This document shows positions 8,008 to 17,099 of a stretch of 64,000 bases of DNA, in pieces (positions within the stretch are counted from its first letter, which is position 1; every line of letters starts with the position of its first letter). The translations under genes and the position numbers were made by a program. Origin of the DNA: Kribbella capetownensis (GTDB taxonomy: Bacteria > Actinomycetota > Actinomycetes > Propionibacteriales > Kribbellaceae). The notes beneath the pieces are model-generated. The model was not told the DNA's origin and made no database searches. It saw only the letters and a program-made list of their open reading frames with translations. The stretch is from the NCBI RefSeq assembly GCF_004331485.1, contig NZ_SJKD01000006.1, positions 124,001 to 188,000 on the forward strand. Reading direction: 5' to 3'.

Positions 8008-9656
8008 ACAACGTCGACTGGGTGCAGTTGATCATCGTCATCGTGATCTTCGGCGCCGTCACCGTGATGGGCTTCATGGCCGCCCGCTGGCGCAGTGCCG
8101 GTCACATGGAATCCCTCGACGAGTGGGGTCTGGGTGGCCGTGGCTTCGGCACGTTCATCACCTGGTTCCTGCTCGGTGGCGACCTCTACACGGCGTACAC
8201 CTTCGTCGCCGTGCCGGCCGCGATGTTCGCGACCGGTGCGATCAGCGGCTTCTTCGCGGTGCCGTACACGATCGTGGTCTACCCGATCATCTTCATCTTC
8301 ATGTCCCGGCTGTGGTCGGTGTCGCACCGCAACGGCTACGTGACCCCGGCAGACTTCGTCGGTGGCCGGTACGGCAGCAAGGCGCTGTCGCTGGCCGTGG
8401 CGGTCACCGGCATCCTCGCGACGATGCCCTACATCGCCTTGCAGCTGGTCGGTATGCAGGCCGTGTTCGAGACGATGGGCCTCGGCGGCAACAACACGCT
8501 GGCTAAGGACCTGCCGCTGCTGATCGCGTTCGCGGTCCTGGCGGCGTACACCTACTCGTCCGGTCTGCGGGCGCCGGCGATGATCGCGTTCGTCAAGGAC
8601 GGGCTGATCTACCTGGTGATCGGCGTCGCGATCATCTACCTGCCGCACGAGCTGGGCGGCTGGCACTCGATCTTCGGTGCCGCCGAGGACAAGTTGACCG
8701 CGACCAACCCGGCGACGGGCAAGCCGGTGGGCGTGTTCATCCCGGGTGAGTCCGGGTTCTCGGCGTACTGGACGCTCGCGCTGGGTTCGGCGATGGCGCT
8801 GTTCATGTACCCGCACTCGGTGACCGCGGTGCTGTCGACGAAGAACCGCAACATCGTCCGGCGGAACGCGGCGATCCTGCCGGCGTACTCGCTGCTGCTC
8901 GGTCTGCTCGCTCTGCTCGGCTTCATGGCGATCAAGGCGAACGTAAATGTGAAGGGTCTGGACGGGCTGGCCAACCCGCAGCTGGCGATCCCGCGGCTGT
9001 TCGACCAGGAGTTCCCGTCCTGGTTCGCCGGCATCGCGTTCGCGGCGATCGCGGTCGGGGCACTGGTGCCGGCGGCGATCATGTCGATCGCGGCCGCGAA
9101 CCTGTTCACCCGCAACATCTACCGCGACTTCATCAAGCCGGCCGCCACGCCGGCCCAGGAGGCCAAGGTCTCCAAGCTGGCGTCGCTGCTGGTGAAGCTG
9201 GGTGCGCTGGTGTTCGTACTCGCGATGGACAAGACGATCGCGCTGAACCTGCAACTCCTCGGCGGTATCTGGATCCTGCAGACGTTCCCGGCGATCGTGA
9301 TCGGTCTGTTCACCAAGTGGTTCCACCGCTGGGCGCTGCTCACCGGCTGGGCGGTCGCGATGGTGTTCGGCACCGTCGAGGCCTACAACGTGGTGAACCC
9401 GGCGACCAAGAAGCACTTCGGTGGTTCGCTGGCGAACATCCCGTTCACCGACAAGCAGGCCTACATCGCGCTGACGGCGTTCGTGTTGAACCTGGTCATC
9501 GTGGTCGTGCTGACGATCATCCTGCGGGCGCTCAAGGTGCCGGAAGGCAACGACACCACGCACCCGACGGACTACCTCGCGGACCGTGGCGACCCGGGCG
9601 TGAAGGACCTGCCCGAGCTCCTGGACGAGGGCGGCGCGTCGCCGGCCAAGTCCTAG
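8004..9656 (+). CDS. mctP: Sodium:solute symporter, monocarboxylate type
   Basis: 550 residues, about 13 membrane helices, SSS family. The first periplasmic loop WGLGGRGFGTFITWFLLGGDLYTAYTFVAVPA and the central segment ALGSAMALFMYPHSVTAVLS are the SSS core (helix 1 and the sodium-site region). The pairing with DUF3311 and the length resemble MctP-type carriers for lactate, pyruvate, propionate or alanine. GTG start overlaps the DUF3311 stop. Substrate is inferred from the subfamily only. Confidence 0.85.
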   Translation: MNNVDWVQLIIVIVIFGAVTVMGFMAARWRSAGHMESLDEWGLGGRGFGTFITWFLLGGDLYTAYTFVAVPAAMFATGAISGFFAVPYTIVVYPIIFIFMSRLWSVSHRNGYVTPADFVGGRYGSKALSLAVAVTGILATMPYIALQLVGMQAVFETMGLGGNNTLAKDLPLLIAFAVLAAYTYSSGLRAPAMIAFVKDGLIYLVIGVAIIYLPHELGGWHSIFGAAEDKLTATNPATGKPVGVFIPGESGFSAYWTLALGSAMALFMYPHSVTAVLSTKNRNIVRRNAAILPAYSLLLGLLALLGFMAIKANVNVKGLDGLANPQLAIPRLFDQEFPSWFAGIAFAAIAVGALVPAAIMSIAAANLFTRNIYRDFIKPAATPAQEAKVSKLASLLVKLGALVFVLAMDKTIALNLQLLGGIWILQTFPAIVIGLFTKWFHRWALLTGWAVAMVFGTVEAYNVVNPATKKHFGGSLANIPFTDKQAYIALTAFVLNLVIVVVLTIILRALKVPEGNDTTHPTDYLADRGDPGVKDLPELLDEGGASPAKS

Positions 9657-9668
9657 CGCGGACCCCTC

Positions 9669-9708
9669 GACGGCGGTCTCATCGGCTCCGGCCGCTGGGG
9701 CCGCCGTC
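9669..9708 (+). terminator. Probable terminator after the symporter operon
   Basis: GACGGCGG (9669-9676) pairs with CCGCCGTC (9701-9708); the interior holds a second small CGGC/GCCG hairpin. No long T tract. Confidence 0.5.
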
Positions 9709-9785
9709 ACTGTATGCCGCCATGTCGACACGCTGCGAGGTCAGCTTGCCCGGATTCGGGCCGCCGGGACGGCAGAATCGCGAGG

Positions 9786-10418
9786 GTGTTGCTGGTCCTC
9801 CTCGTCATGGTGCTCGGTGCCCTCGCCGCGCTCGCCACCGGCGGACACTTCGGACGACTGGCGGACAACTCCCTGACCGGCGTGCACTGGCTGGCCGCGG
9901 CCGCGATCGGCCAGCTCCTCGGTTCGCTCTTCGGAGGTACGGCGTACCCGGTCGGACTGATCGGGTCCGCGGTCTGCATCGCCGTGTTCCTGCGGCTCAA
10001 CCTGAAGCATCCCGGCGTCGGCCTGCTGGCGCTGGGTTTCTTCGCGAACGCGGTCGTCGTCGCCCTGAACGGCGCGATGCCGGTGTCGCCGGCCGCCTTG
10101 GCCCGCGCCGGGATCGGTACGTCCGTGGTGACCGATGCGCGCCACGAACTGGCCGATGCGGCGACCAGGTTGCCTTGGCTGGGCGACGTCGTACCCGTGG
10201 CGCTTCCAGGCCTGGGACAGGCTGTCAGCGCCGGAGACGTGCTGATCGCGGCCGGTGCCGGCCTACTCCTGTACGCCGGAATGGGCGGCTCCGGCCGGAT
10301 TCCCACGGACGTCGCCCCGGTGTGGGACGACCTCGAGCCGTCACCCCTGCACCCGGCCGTGCGGGTGCTGCGGACCGGCCTAGAAGCGGAAGCCCCGGCC
10401 GATCACGCGCCTGAGTGA
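9786..10418 (+). CDS. DUF5317 family membrane protein
   Basis: About 210 residues from the GTG at 9786 preceded by GCGAGG; the frame is open a little further upstream. Membrane helices: the extreme N-terminus LLVLLVMVLGALAALATGG, then LAAAAIGQLLGSLFGG, PVGLIGSAVCIAVFLRL, GVGLLALGFFANAVVVAL and a C-terminal AGDVLIAAGAGLLLYAG. The motif FFANAVVVALNGAMPVS is the DUF5317 hallmark. Members often lie beside HD-GYP genes, as here: it converges with and overlaps the degenerate HD-GYP gene by 39 bases. Function unknown. Confidence 0.75.
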   Translation: MLLVLLVMVLGALAALATGGHFGRLADNSLTGVHWLAAAAIGQLLGSLFGGTAYPVGLIGSAVCIAVFLRLNLKHPGVGLLALGFFANAVVVALNGAMPVSPAALARAGIGTSVVTDARHELADAATRLPWLGDVVPVALPGLGQAVSAGDVLIAAGAGLLLYAGMGGSGRIPTDVAPVWDDLEPSPLHPAVRVLRTGLEAEAPADHAPE

Positions 10419-11663
10419 TTCGACCACGACCGGGTCGTACTCCGCCCCGATCCCGAGCCCGATCGACTCCATCGCCTTGGCCGGCGACTGTCCGTTGCCC
10501 TCGCCCACCAATTGTTCGTAGGCCAGGGCAACATTCACGATGCCGCTCTCCAACGGGATGTCGGCGTTGCTCGCGCGACCGTGCCGGTACGGGTCGTTCG
10601 AGTGCCGGACGATCTCGGCGACGTGGTCCAGCACGCCGGACCGCTCGATCACGGAGGCTCCGATCTCCGCCGCCCGCTGGCGCTCCTCCCGCGTCCGCAG
10701 CAGACTCGCGCCGCCGGGGCTCGGGTCCGCCAGCGCCAACTGCCCTACGCCGGACAGCAGAGCGGCGTACTCCAAGGCCTCCATCCGCGCCGGGGTCAGG
10801 CCAAGGTCGTTGCCGATGGCCACTGCCAGGGTCGCGGTCCGCGCGTTCTGACCCGGACTGCTGAAGCCCGCGATCTCAGTACTGCGGGCCATCGAGCGCA
10901 CCGTGGTCCGGTACGTCCGCTGCGCCGACGCGAACCGCCGGAACGCGAACTGGGTCAGCAACAACGGCACCACGACCAGGGGCACCGCCCACAGACCGAT
11001 CAACGACGTTCCCGCGGCCAGCAGCATGCCGCTGATCCCCATCGCCAGGCCGATCCGTCCCATCACCGCGAGCTCATCGCGAAGCGCCGCGGGGAACGGC
11101 CGGTTGTATCGCTCGGTGTCCTGCCCGGCACCCACCAGAGCATCGGTCAGTCCGGCCGACAGGACCGCCAGCAACATGGCACCGGTCAGCGGTACGGCGT
11201 GGGTCCAGGACCCGTTCCAGTACAGGCTGTCCGGCGTGACGAGCTCGAAGGTGACCGCGGCGAACGCGACCGAGAGGACTCTGCGGCTGGAGATGACCAG
11301 ATCCCACGGCAGGCCGGCGATCGCCCGCGGGAAGATCCCGGCCAGCGTCGCGAGGCCGGTGACGGCGACGATCTGCGCGACCTCCGGAGGAACGCCGACG
11401 GCCGGTCCGCGGAGCATCACGTAGGCCAGCGAGGCGCTGGTGGCGATCGGCGCCCGGTTCCGGCTGGGGTCGACGCGGAACTGCACCATCTCGCCGACCG
11501 CGATCAGCAGACCGAAGACGATGACGAAAGGCCAGCCGGTCACGCCCTGCCTGGCCGTGATGATCAACGCGACCAGGCCGACCGCACCACCTGCGACGGA
11601 CAGCACCACGCCGCTGCCCAGCCGCCGCGCTTCGAAAGCGTCGAACTCCTTGGCCTGGCTCAT
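10380..11663 (-). CDS. Membrane protein with degenerate HD-GYP domain
   Basis: 427 residues. The N-terminal 240 residues are an eight-or-so helix sensor-like membrane region; the C-terminal 180 residues keep the helical spacing of an HD domain but not its ligands. Where the neighbour has LLHDVGK this protein has LLSGVGQ (residues 302-308), and HHEKYDGTGYP is replaced by RHSNDPYRHG (353 on). Metal binding and c-di-GMP phosphodiesterase activity should therefore be lost. Its start overlaps the stop of the intact HD-GYP gene by four bases, so the two are co-translated; a heterodimer or ligand-binding regulatory role is my inference. Confidence 0.85.
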   Translation of the reverse strand: MSQAKEFDAFEARRLGSGVVLSVAGGAVGLVALIITARQGVTGWPFVIVFGLLIAVGEMVQFRVDPSRNRAPIATSASLAYVMLRGPAVGVPPEVAQIVAVTGLATLAGIFPRAIAGLPWDLVISSRRVLSVAFAAVTFELVTPDSLYWNGSWTHAVPLTGAMLLAVLSAGLTDALVGAGQDTERYNRPFPAALRDELAVMGRIGLAMGISGMLLAAGTSLIGLWAVPLVVVPLLLTQFAFRRFASAQRTYRTTVRSMARSTEIAGFSSPGQNARTATLAVAIGNDLGLTPARMEALEYAALLSGVGQLALADPSPGGASLLRTREERQRAAEIGASVIERSGVLDHVAEIVRHSNDPYRHGRASNADIPLESGIVNVALAYEQLVGEGNGQSPAKAMESIGLGIGAEYDPVVVESLRRVIGRGFRF

Positions 11664-13009
11664 GCCGGGCCTGCTGCCGAGCCGGACGCACCGCCACCGG
11701 TGCCCAGACTCAGATCGTCGTGGTCGATGCTCACCTGAACGCTCTGGTCGGGTGCCGGCTGGTCGGCGGCCGCGGCGCTCCAGCCCTGGGTCTGGATGAC
11801 CTGGACGAACGCGTCGACCAACTCGGGGTCGAAGTGGGTGGTCTTGTCCTGGACGAGGATCGCCAACGTCTCGTCGACACTGCGGGCGGGCCGGTAGGAC
11901 CGGGTCGAGGTGAGGCAGTCGAACGCGTCGACGATGCCGATGATGCGCGCGAAGAACGGGATGTGGGTGCCGCTGAGGCCGGCCGGGTAGCCGGTGCCGT
12001 CATACTTCTCGTGATGGTGCAGGACGGCCGACTTGACCTCTTCGAGGAAGGGGATGTTGCCGATCAGCTCGACCCCGCGGGCCGGGTGCAGCCGGATCGC
12101 GTCCATCTCCGCGTCGTCCAGCTTGCCGGGCTTGCGGATGATGCTAGTCGGTACGCCGACCTTGCCGACGTCGTGCAGCAGTCCGGCGTGCTCCAGCGCG
12201 TTCTGGCGGTCCTCGGGCAGCCCCAACTGGCGGCCGAGCATGCCGACCCCGGCGCTGACCCGCTCGGAGTGTCCGCGGGTATACAGGTCCTTGGTCTCGA
12301 TGACCTGGATGAACGCTCGCATCGTCGCCGCCTGGGCCGCTCGTTCGGCCTGGTACTGCGACAGCGCCCAACGGACAACGAGTAATGGCCCGACTACCAG
12401 CAGGCACGAGGCGATGCCGAGACCACCGATCCAGGTCACCGCCAGCAGGACGCCGAGAGCGCTGTACCCGAGCATCGGCAGGAACGTCGGCCCGATCACC
12501 GACTTGAGGAAGTCGACCACCCGCACCTGCCCCTCCAGCCAGAGGATCAGGCTGAGCAGCAGTGCGTTGGCCAACTGATGGCCGATCGTGCCGGCCATCG
12601 CCGCGACGACGGTCCTCGGAATGTCGTCCAGGACCTCGGATCCGACAGGGCCACCTAGCAGGGCATAGGCGGCACCGCCACCACCGGCCGCGAGCACGCG
12701 GTACGACGGGTTGAAGATGCGCTTGACCAAGGGAGACGGCTGCCGGAGCTGTGCGACATACCCGAACACAGACACGGCGACCGCTGTCCACGGTCCCGCG
12801 ATCACGAAGACGGCTACCAACGCCACGGAATCGAGGGCAGCCGGATGGTTGGGCAGGACCTTGAACCGCAGGGCCCCGCCAAGGAGCATGAGTAGGGCAA
12901 GTGCCAAAGTGGTGAGACTGAAGGTGATCTGAGTAAGAGACACGACGAGCACCGCCAGAGCGGACACGGCAACCACGGCCACCGCTGCTCGTAGCAGTGA
13001 AGCTCTCAC
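11660..13009 (-). CDS. Membrane-bound HD-GYP domain phosphodiesterase
   Basis: 449 residues. N-terminal membrane region of about 215 residues, a short coiled linker, then an intact HD-GYP domain: RGHSERV (246-251), HD pair in GLLHDVGKVG (H279, D280, K283), HHHEKYDGTGYP (331-342) and FDCLTSTRSYRPA. These are the metal ligands and GYP signature of enzymes that linearise cyclic di-GMP. The C-terminal 40 residues are low-complexity. First gene of a two-gene operon with the degenerate paralogue downstream. Upstream lies 280 bases of apparently non-coding DNA before the divergent bL37 gene. Confidence 0.9.
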   Translation of the reverse strand: MRASLLRAAVAVVAVSALAVLVVSLTQITFSLTTLALALLMLLGGALRFKVLPNHPAALDSVALVAVFVIAGPWTAVAVSVFGYVAQLRQPSPLVKRIFNPSYRVLAAGGGGAAYALLGGPVGSEVLDDIPRTVVAAMAGTIGHQLANALLLSLILWLEGQVRVVDFLKSVIGPTFLPMLGYSALGVLLAVTWIGGLGIASCLLVVGPLLVVRWALSQYQAERAAQAATMRAFIQVIETKDLYTRGHSERVSAGVGMLGRQLGLPEDRQNALEHAGLLHDVGKVGVPTSIIRKPGKLDDAEMDAIRLHPARGVELIGNIPFLEEVKSAVLHHHEKYDGTGYPAGLSGTHIPFFARIIGIVDAFDCLTSTRSYRPARSVDETLAILVQDKTTHFDPELVDAFVQVIQTQGWSAAAADQPAPDQSVQVSIDHDDLSLGTGGGASGSAAGPA

Positions 13010-13289
13010 TGGGGCGCCACCTCTAGCCTTCCACTACGACATAGTTCACCAGTCCCAGCTGTCGGTCGCCATGATAGTCACCTCCGACCAGCGGCGTAGT
13101 CTTGAATCCCGGCTGCTGCGGGCTTCAGGGGGGCTAGACAGCGCATCGCTGACTCTTCCTTTAATTCTTGCTCAACCGACGTGCGCCGAAACACTGTAAG
13201 GCAGTGCGTGACTCGCCGCACGATGGCACTGTCCGCAGCGTGGTATGAGAGACTGTGACTCTTTGCAGTTGTTTCAAGGAGGCTTAGGA

Positions 13290-13364
13290 ATGGGCAAGAC
13301 CGGCCGCAAGCGCCGTGCACGCAAGAAGAAGGGCGCGAACCACGGCAAGCGCCCCAACGCCTGA
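13290..13364 (+). CDS. 50S ribosomal protein bL37 (24 residues)
   Basis: A very short gene: ATG at 13290, 24 codons, TGA at 13362-13364. Half of the residues are Lys or Arg; it starts MGKTGRKRRARKKK and ends ANHGKRPNA. The perfect Shine-Dalgarno AAGGAGG at 13276-13282 (7-base spacing) and the strong terminator 25 bases after the stop show that this is a true monocistronic gene. The sequence matches the small basic actinobacterial protein found in mycobacterial 70S structures and named bL37. It is below the length limit of most gene callers. Confidence 0.85.
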   Translation: MGKTGRKRRARKKKGANHGKRPNA

Positions 13365-13388
13365 ACTCAGGCGGCTACAGACAGCGAG

Positions 13389-13413
13389 GACCCCGGCCAA
13401 AACCGGGGTCTTT
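13389..13413 (+). terminator. Terminator of the bL37 gene
   Basis: GACCCCGG (13389-13396), loop CCAAAA, CCGGGGTC (13403-13410), then TTTG. Perfect 8-bp stem. Confidence 0.85.
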
Positions 13414-13559
13414 GCAATTTGGTCACAGCTCGGATCAGACCAGCTTTAACCGAGGTCTGTATTCGGAGCGTCCCCGGTCGCATACTGAATGCTACTGTCA
13501 AACGACTGTTGGGTTTTGCGATCACTTCGGTCGGCGGATCCTCCTAGAGTTAGCTCCGG

Positions 13560-16088
13560 ATGTTCGGCACCGACGGTGCCGGGTGGGCTTCGACGAGTGA
13601 GGAGGTGGGTCGGCTGACCGCCGGGAGCCTGAGCGAGTTGCTGCGTGGATTCCGGACCAGGGCCGGTCTGACCCAGGCCGCTCTCGCCACCAAAGCCGGG
13701 TTGAGCGAGCAGGCGATCAGCGTGCTCGAGCGCGGCACCCGGCAGCGACCCCGGATCGGAACCGTCCAGGCACTGACCGTGGCCCTCGACCTGACCGCCG
13801 GCGAAGCCGAGGAGTTCCTGGCCGTTGCGCGCGGCAAGAGCCGTACGGTGCGGGTGCCGACGGCGGCACCGGTATCACCGGCACCCGCTGTGACCGATGC
13901 GTTACCGGTGCCCTGGCAACTACCCCCGGCCGTGCCGGACTTCACCGGTCGTGCTGCTCAGATCGAAGCAGTCCAGGCCGCCTTGCGGGATCCCGCCAGG
14001 ATCCGCACCGGCGCCGTCGGGCTGGTTGCTGTGACCGGCATGGGCGGCATCGGCAAGACTGCCCTCGCTGTTCAGGCAGCCCACAAGTTGACCAGCAGCT
14101 ATCCCGACGGCCATCTCTACCTCAACCTCCGCGGATACGGCCCGGGCCGGCCGATGACGACCGCGGAAGCGCTGCGGCAGTTGCTGCGGTCCCTTGGTCT
14201 GGACGTTCAGCTGATTCCTGACGACATGGAGGAAGCGGCCGCGCTGCTGCGATCGCAGTTGGCGGGTCGCCGCGTGCTCGTGCTGCTCGACAATGCGACC
14301 GACGTACGCCATGTCACGCCGTTGCTGCCGGCGAGCCCGGGATCGGCGGCGATCATCACCAGCCGCGGATCGATGGCCGCATTGCCGGGCGCGCGCCAGA
14401 TCCGGCTCGACGCGTTGTCGGAGACCGAGTCGGTCGAGCTGCTGTCCGGGGTCATCGGCCCGGCCCGGGTCGCGGCCGAACCGGACGCGGTCGAGCGGCT
14501 CGCCTCGTTCAGCGGCCGCCTGCCGCTGGCCGTCCGGCTGATCGGCGGCCGGCTGGCGGCGCGCCCGAGCTGGCCGATCCAGCATCTCGTCGACCTGCTC
14601 CGGGATGCGGAGCGCCGGCTCGACAACCTCGGCTCCGACGAGACCGGCGTACGCGCGAGCATCGCCAGTTCGGTCGAGTTCCTCAGCACCAGCGACCGGG
14701 CACTCGACCGCGAGGCCGCGCAGGCCCTTCCCCTGCTCAGTGTTCCGGACGGGTCGGATCTCCTCACCATCGTCGTCGCCCATCTGCTCGGCGTCCCGCT
14801 CCGCCGGGCAGACTTGATCCTGGAACGCCTGGTCGACCTCAACCTGCTCGAGTCCGTGGCCCCTGACCGCTACCGCCTGCACGACCTGATCCGGGCGTAC
14901 GCGCGGGAGCTGGCGGACGAAAACCTCACCCCGCCCGAACGTGACGCCGGTCTGGACCGCGTCCTTCGCTTCTACATCGCGGCGGCCTGGGCGTGCCAGC
15001 GGCTGACGCATCCGAAGAGCCCCAGGCTGTCGCTCGCCACTGTCCAGGCCGAGCCACTTCCGCCGTTCCCCGACATGGGTTCGGCGCTGCGATGGTTCGA
15101 CGACGAGCAGCGCAACCTGCTGGACAGAGTCGCCCAGGCGGCAGGTACGTCGATCGCCGAGACCGCTGTGTTCCCCGAGCTCGCGCTCGCGATGTTCGGC
15201 AACCTCGAGCCGCGCCGGCGCTGGGTGGAGATGCGCGAGCTCGGCCGGGGCGTGGTCGAGCTAGCCGAGCGGCTGAGGCTGCCGCTGACGGCGGCCTGGC
15301 TGCAGCACGACAGTGCGATCCCCGAGGTCGAGAACGGCGCCCTGGAAGCCGCCGTTCTGCACCTGTTCAAAGCCCTGGAGATGTTCCGGCAGGAGGCGGA
15401 CCTTCACGGGCAGGCGCGGTGCTGCTCCTCGCTGACGTATGTGCTCGGCCACCTCGGACGCATCGACGAGGCGCTGGAATTCGGCAATCAGTCGCTGCGA
15501 CTCAGCCAGGAAATCGGCGACGTCACGCTGGAAGGCGTCGCGTACACCGCGGTCGGCGGACTCTACGACCGGATCGGCGACTACGAGCGCGCCGACCAGG
15601 CGTTCGCGCAGGGTGTCGCCCTGGCACAGAAGTACGGCGACCAGCGCTCGGTGTTCAAGCGCTACGTCAACGCGGGGTTCTCACATGTGCTGGTCGGCCG
15701 CTACGGCGACGCGGTCGAGTCCGTGCAACGCGCCGTCCTGCTGGCCGAACAGGCCCAGGACGACGTGGGTCTCAACGAGAGCCATCACACGCTGGCCCTG
15801 GCCTACGCCGGTCAAGGGCGGTTCGACACGGGTGAGTACCATGCCCGCGAGGCTCTGCAGTTCTCCCGTCGGACCAAGAACCGGCTGCGGGAGGGCCGCA
15901 TTCTTCTGGAACTGGCAAAAATCAATGCCGCGACCGGTGACCGTGCCGCCGCGAGGGCAAATGCCACCGCTGCCGCCGGCGTACTCGCCGGGCTTTCGCC
16001 TATTCACGAAACGCAGACGCAGGAGCTGCTGGCCCACTTGGCCGGCGACGAGCCCTACACCTACGCACTCACAAATCACTCGATCTGA
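13560..16088 (+). CDS. XRE / NB-ARC / TPR transcriptional regulator
   Basis: 842 residues. Residues 20-85 form an XRE helix-turn-helix (LLRGFRTRAGLTQAALATKAGLSEQAISVLERGTRQRP). A linker of alanine and proline follows, then an NB-ARC STAND ATPase: Walker A VTGMGGIGKTALA (about 158), Walker B VLVLLDNATD (about 240), GSAAIITSRG and the GLPLAVRLIGG-like SGRLPLAVRLIGG. A winged-helix segment (YRLHDLIRAYARELA) precedes about 350 residues of TPR-type helical repeats (YTAVGGLYDRIGDYERADQAFAQGVALAQKYGD and others). It resembles SARP-type regulators with XRE in place of the BTAD/OmpR DNA-binding part. Ligand and target are unknown. Confidence 0.9.
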   Translation: MFGTDGAGWASTSEEVGRLTAGSLSELLRGFRTRAGLTQAALATKAGLSEQAISVLERGTRQRPRIGTVQALTVALDLTAGEAEEFLAVARGKSRTVRVPTAAPVSPAPAVTDALPVPWQLPPAVPDFTGRAAQIEAVQAALRDPARIRTGAVGLVAVTGMGGIGKTALAVQAAHKLTSSYPDGHLYLNLRGYGPGRPMTTAEALRQLLRSLGLDVQLIPDDMEEAAALLRSQLAGRRVLVLLDNATDVRHVTPLLPASPGSAAIITSRGSMAALPGARQIRLDALSETESVELLSGVIGPARVAAEPDAVERLASFSGRLPLAVRLIGGRLAARPSWPIQHLVDLLRDAERRLDNLGSDETGVRASIASSVEFLSTSDRALDREAAQALPLLSVPDGSDLLTIVVAHLLGVPLRRADLILERLVDLNLLESVAPDRYRLHDLIRAYARELADENLTPPERDAGLDRVLRFYIAAAWACQRLTHPKSPRLSLATVQAEPLPPFPDMGSALRWFDDEQRNLLDRVAQAAGTSIAETAVFPELALAMFGNLEPRRRWVEMRELGRGVVELAERLRLPLTAAWLQHDSAIPEVENGALEAAVLHLFKALEMFRQEADLHGQARCCSSLTYVLGHLGRIDEALEFGNQSLRLSQEIGDVTLEGVAYTAVGGLYDRIGDYERADQAFAQGVALAQKYGDQRSVFKRYVNAGFSHVLVGRYGDAVESVQRAVLLAEQAQDDVGLNESHHTLALAYAGQGRFDTGEYHAREALQFSRRTKNRLREGRILLELAKINAATGDRAAARANATAAAGVLAGLSPIHETQTQELLAHLAGDEPYTYALTNHSI

Positions 16089-16093
16089 TCGCC

Positions 16094-16113
16094 GGCCCCG
16101 CGGAAACGGGGCC
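16094..16113. terminator. Terminator between the NB-ARC regulator and rsrA
   Basis: GGCCCCG (16094-16100), loop CGGAAA, CGGGGCC (16107-16113). It lies between convergent stops. Confidence 0.65.
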
Positions 16114-16122
16114 AACGGCGAT

Positions 16123-16401
16123 TCAGTCGGTGGTGATGATGGTGGTTTCCACCTGGATTTGGGTCAGCCGGAGAAGGATTTTCTGGCGAAGGGCGTCCGG
16201 GGCGTGGTCGGAGCCGCAGGAACGGTGCACGAGTTTCTTCACGCAGCGTTCCAGGTCGTATTCGTCCAGGCAGGGCGCGCACTCTTCCAGGTGCTGCCGG
16301 ATCTCGTCGGTGCTGGCGTCCTCGAGCTCGTTGTCGATGAACACGTACACCCGCTGCAGGATCTCGCTGCAGTCGACGTCGTGGTGCTCGCCGCAGCTCA
16401 C
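16123..16401 (-). CDS. rsrA: Redox-sensing zinc anti-sigma factor RsrA
   Basis: 92 residues. It carries the ZAS motif HLEECAPC (His plus the CxxC pair), together with the upstream Cys in DVDCSEIL that completes the zinc site; extra cysteines occur at ERC and RSC. Under disulfide stress RsrA oxidises, drops zinc and releases SigR. The start overlaps the sigR stop by four bases, giving tight stoichiometry. It corresponds to RshA (Rv3221A) of M. tuberculosis. Confidence 0.92.
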   Translation of the reverse strand: MSCGEHHDVDCSEILQRVYVFIDNELEDASTDEIRQHLEECAPCLDEYDLERCVKKLVHRSCGSDHAPDALRQKILLRLTQIQVETTIITTD

Positions 16402-17099
16402 GACTCCTCCTTCTCCGCGGTCGCGTCGGCGCTGTCGTCCGACGTGGGGATCAGGCCACGATCCCGGGCGTAGTCGCCCAGCAGCTCACGCAACTGGCGC
16501 CGGCCACGGTGCAGCCGAGACATCACGGTGCCCACCGGCGTACCCATGATGTCGGCGATCTCCTTGTAGGCAAAGCCCTCGACATCGGCCAGGTACACGG
16601 CCAGGCGGAAGTCCTCAGGGATGGACTGCAGTGCTTCCTTGACGTCGGAGTCGGGCAAATGCTCCAGAGCGACGGCCTCGGCCGACTTCAGTCCGCCGGG
16701 AGTGTGGGACTCGGCGGCGGTGAGCTGCCAGTCCTCGATCTCCTCGGTCGGCGACTGCGTGGGCTGACGCTGCCGCTTGCGGTATCCGTTGATGAACGTG
16801 TTCGTCAGGATCCGGTACAGCCACGCCTTCAGGTTGGTCCCCGGCGTGAACTGGTGGAACGAGCTGTAGGCCTTCGCGAAGGTGTCCTGCACCAGGTCCT
16901 CGGCGTCGGACGGATTACGGGTCATCCGCATCGCCGCGGCGTACATCTGGTCCAGGAAGGGCAGCGCTTCGCGCTCGAACCGCGCGGTGCGCTGCTCGGG
17001 TGTCTCGGTGGTGGTGGGAGTCGGCATCGTGATCGAGAATACCGGGGTCTGCCCAGCGTCTCGCGCCGGAGCCACACTCGTCGCCATCATGTTCGTCAC
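16398..17099 (-). CDS. sigR: ECF sigma factor SigR (disulfide-stress response)
   Basis: 233 residues from GTG at 17099. Region 2: FLDQMYAAAMRMTRNPSDAEDLVQDTFAKAYSSF and LKAWLYRILTNTFINGYRKRQRQP; region 4: LPDSDVKEALQSIPEDFRLAVYLADVEGFAYKEIADIMGTPVGTVMSRLHRGRRQLRELL. Conserved similarity starts only near MPTPTTTETPEQR (ATG at 17027), so the first 24 residues are an N-terminal extension; further ATGs lie at 17090 and 17087. A perfect SigR-type promoter lies directly in front of the first codon (separate entry), so its transcript can encode only shorter forms. S. coelicolor SigR is known to exist in two isoforms that differ by an N-terminal extension. Confidence 0.92.
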   Translation of the reverse strand: MTNMMATSVAPARDAGQTPVFSITMPTPTTTETPEQRTARFEREALPFLDQMYAAAMRMTRNPSDAEDLVQDTFAKAYSSFHQFTPGTNLKAWLYRILTNTFINGYRKRQRQPTQSPTEEIEDWQLTAAESHTPGGLKSAEAVALEHLPDSDVKEALQSIPEDFRLAVYLADVEGFAYKEIADIMGTPVGTVMSRLHRGRRQLRELLGDYARDRGLIPTSDDSADATAEKEES

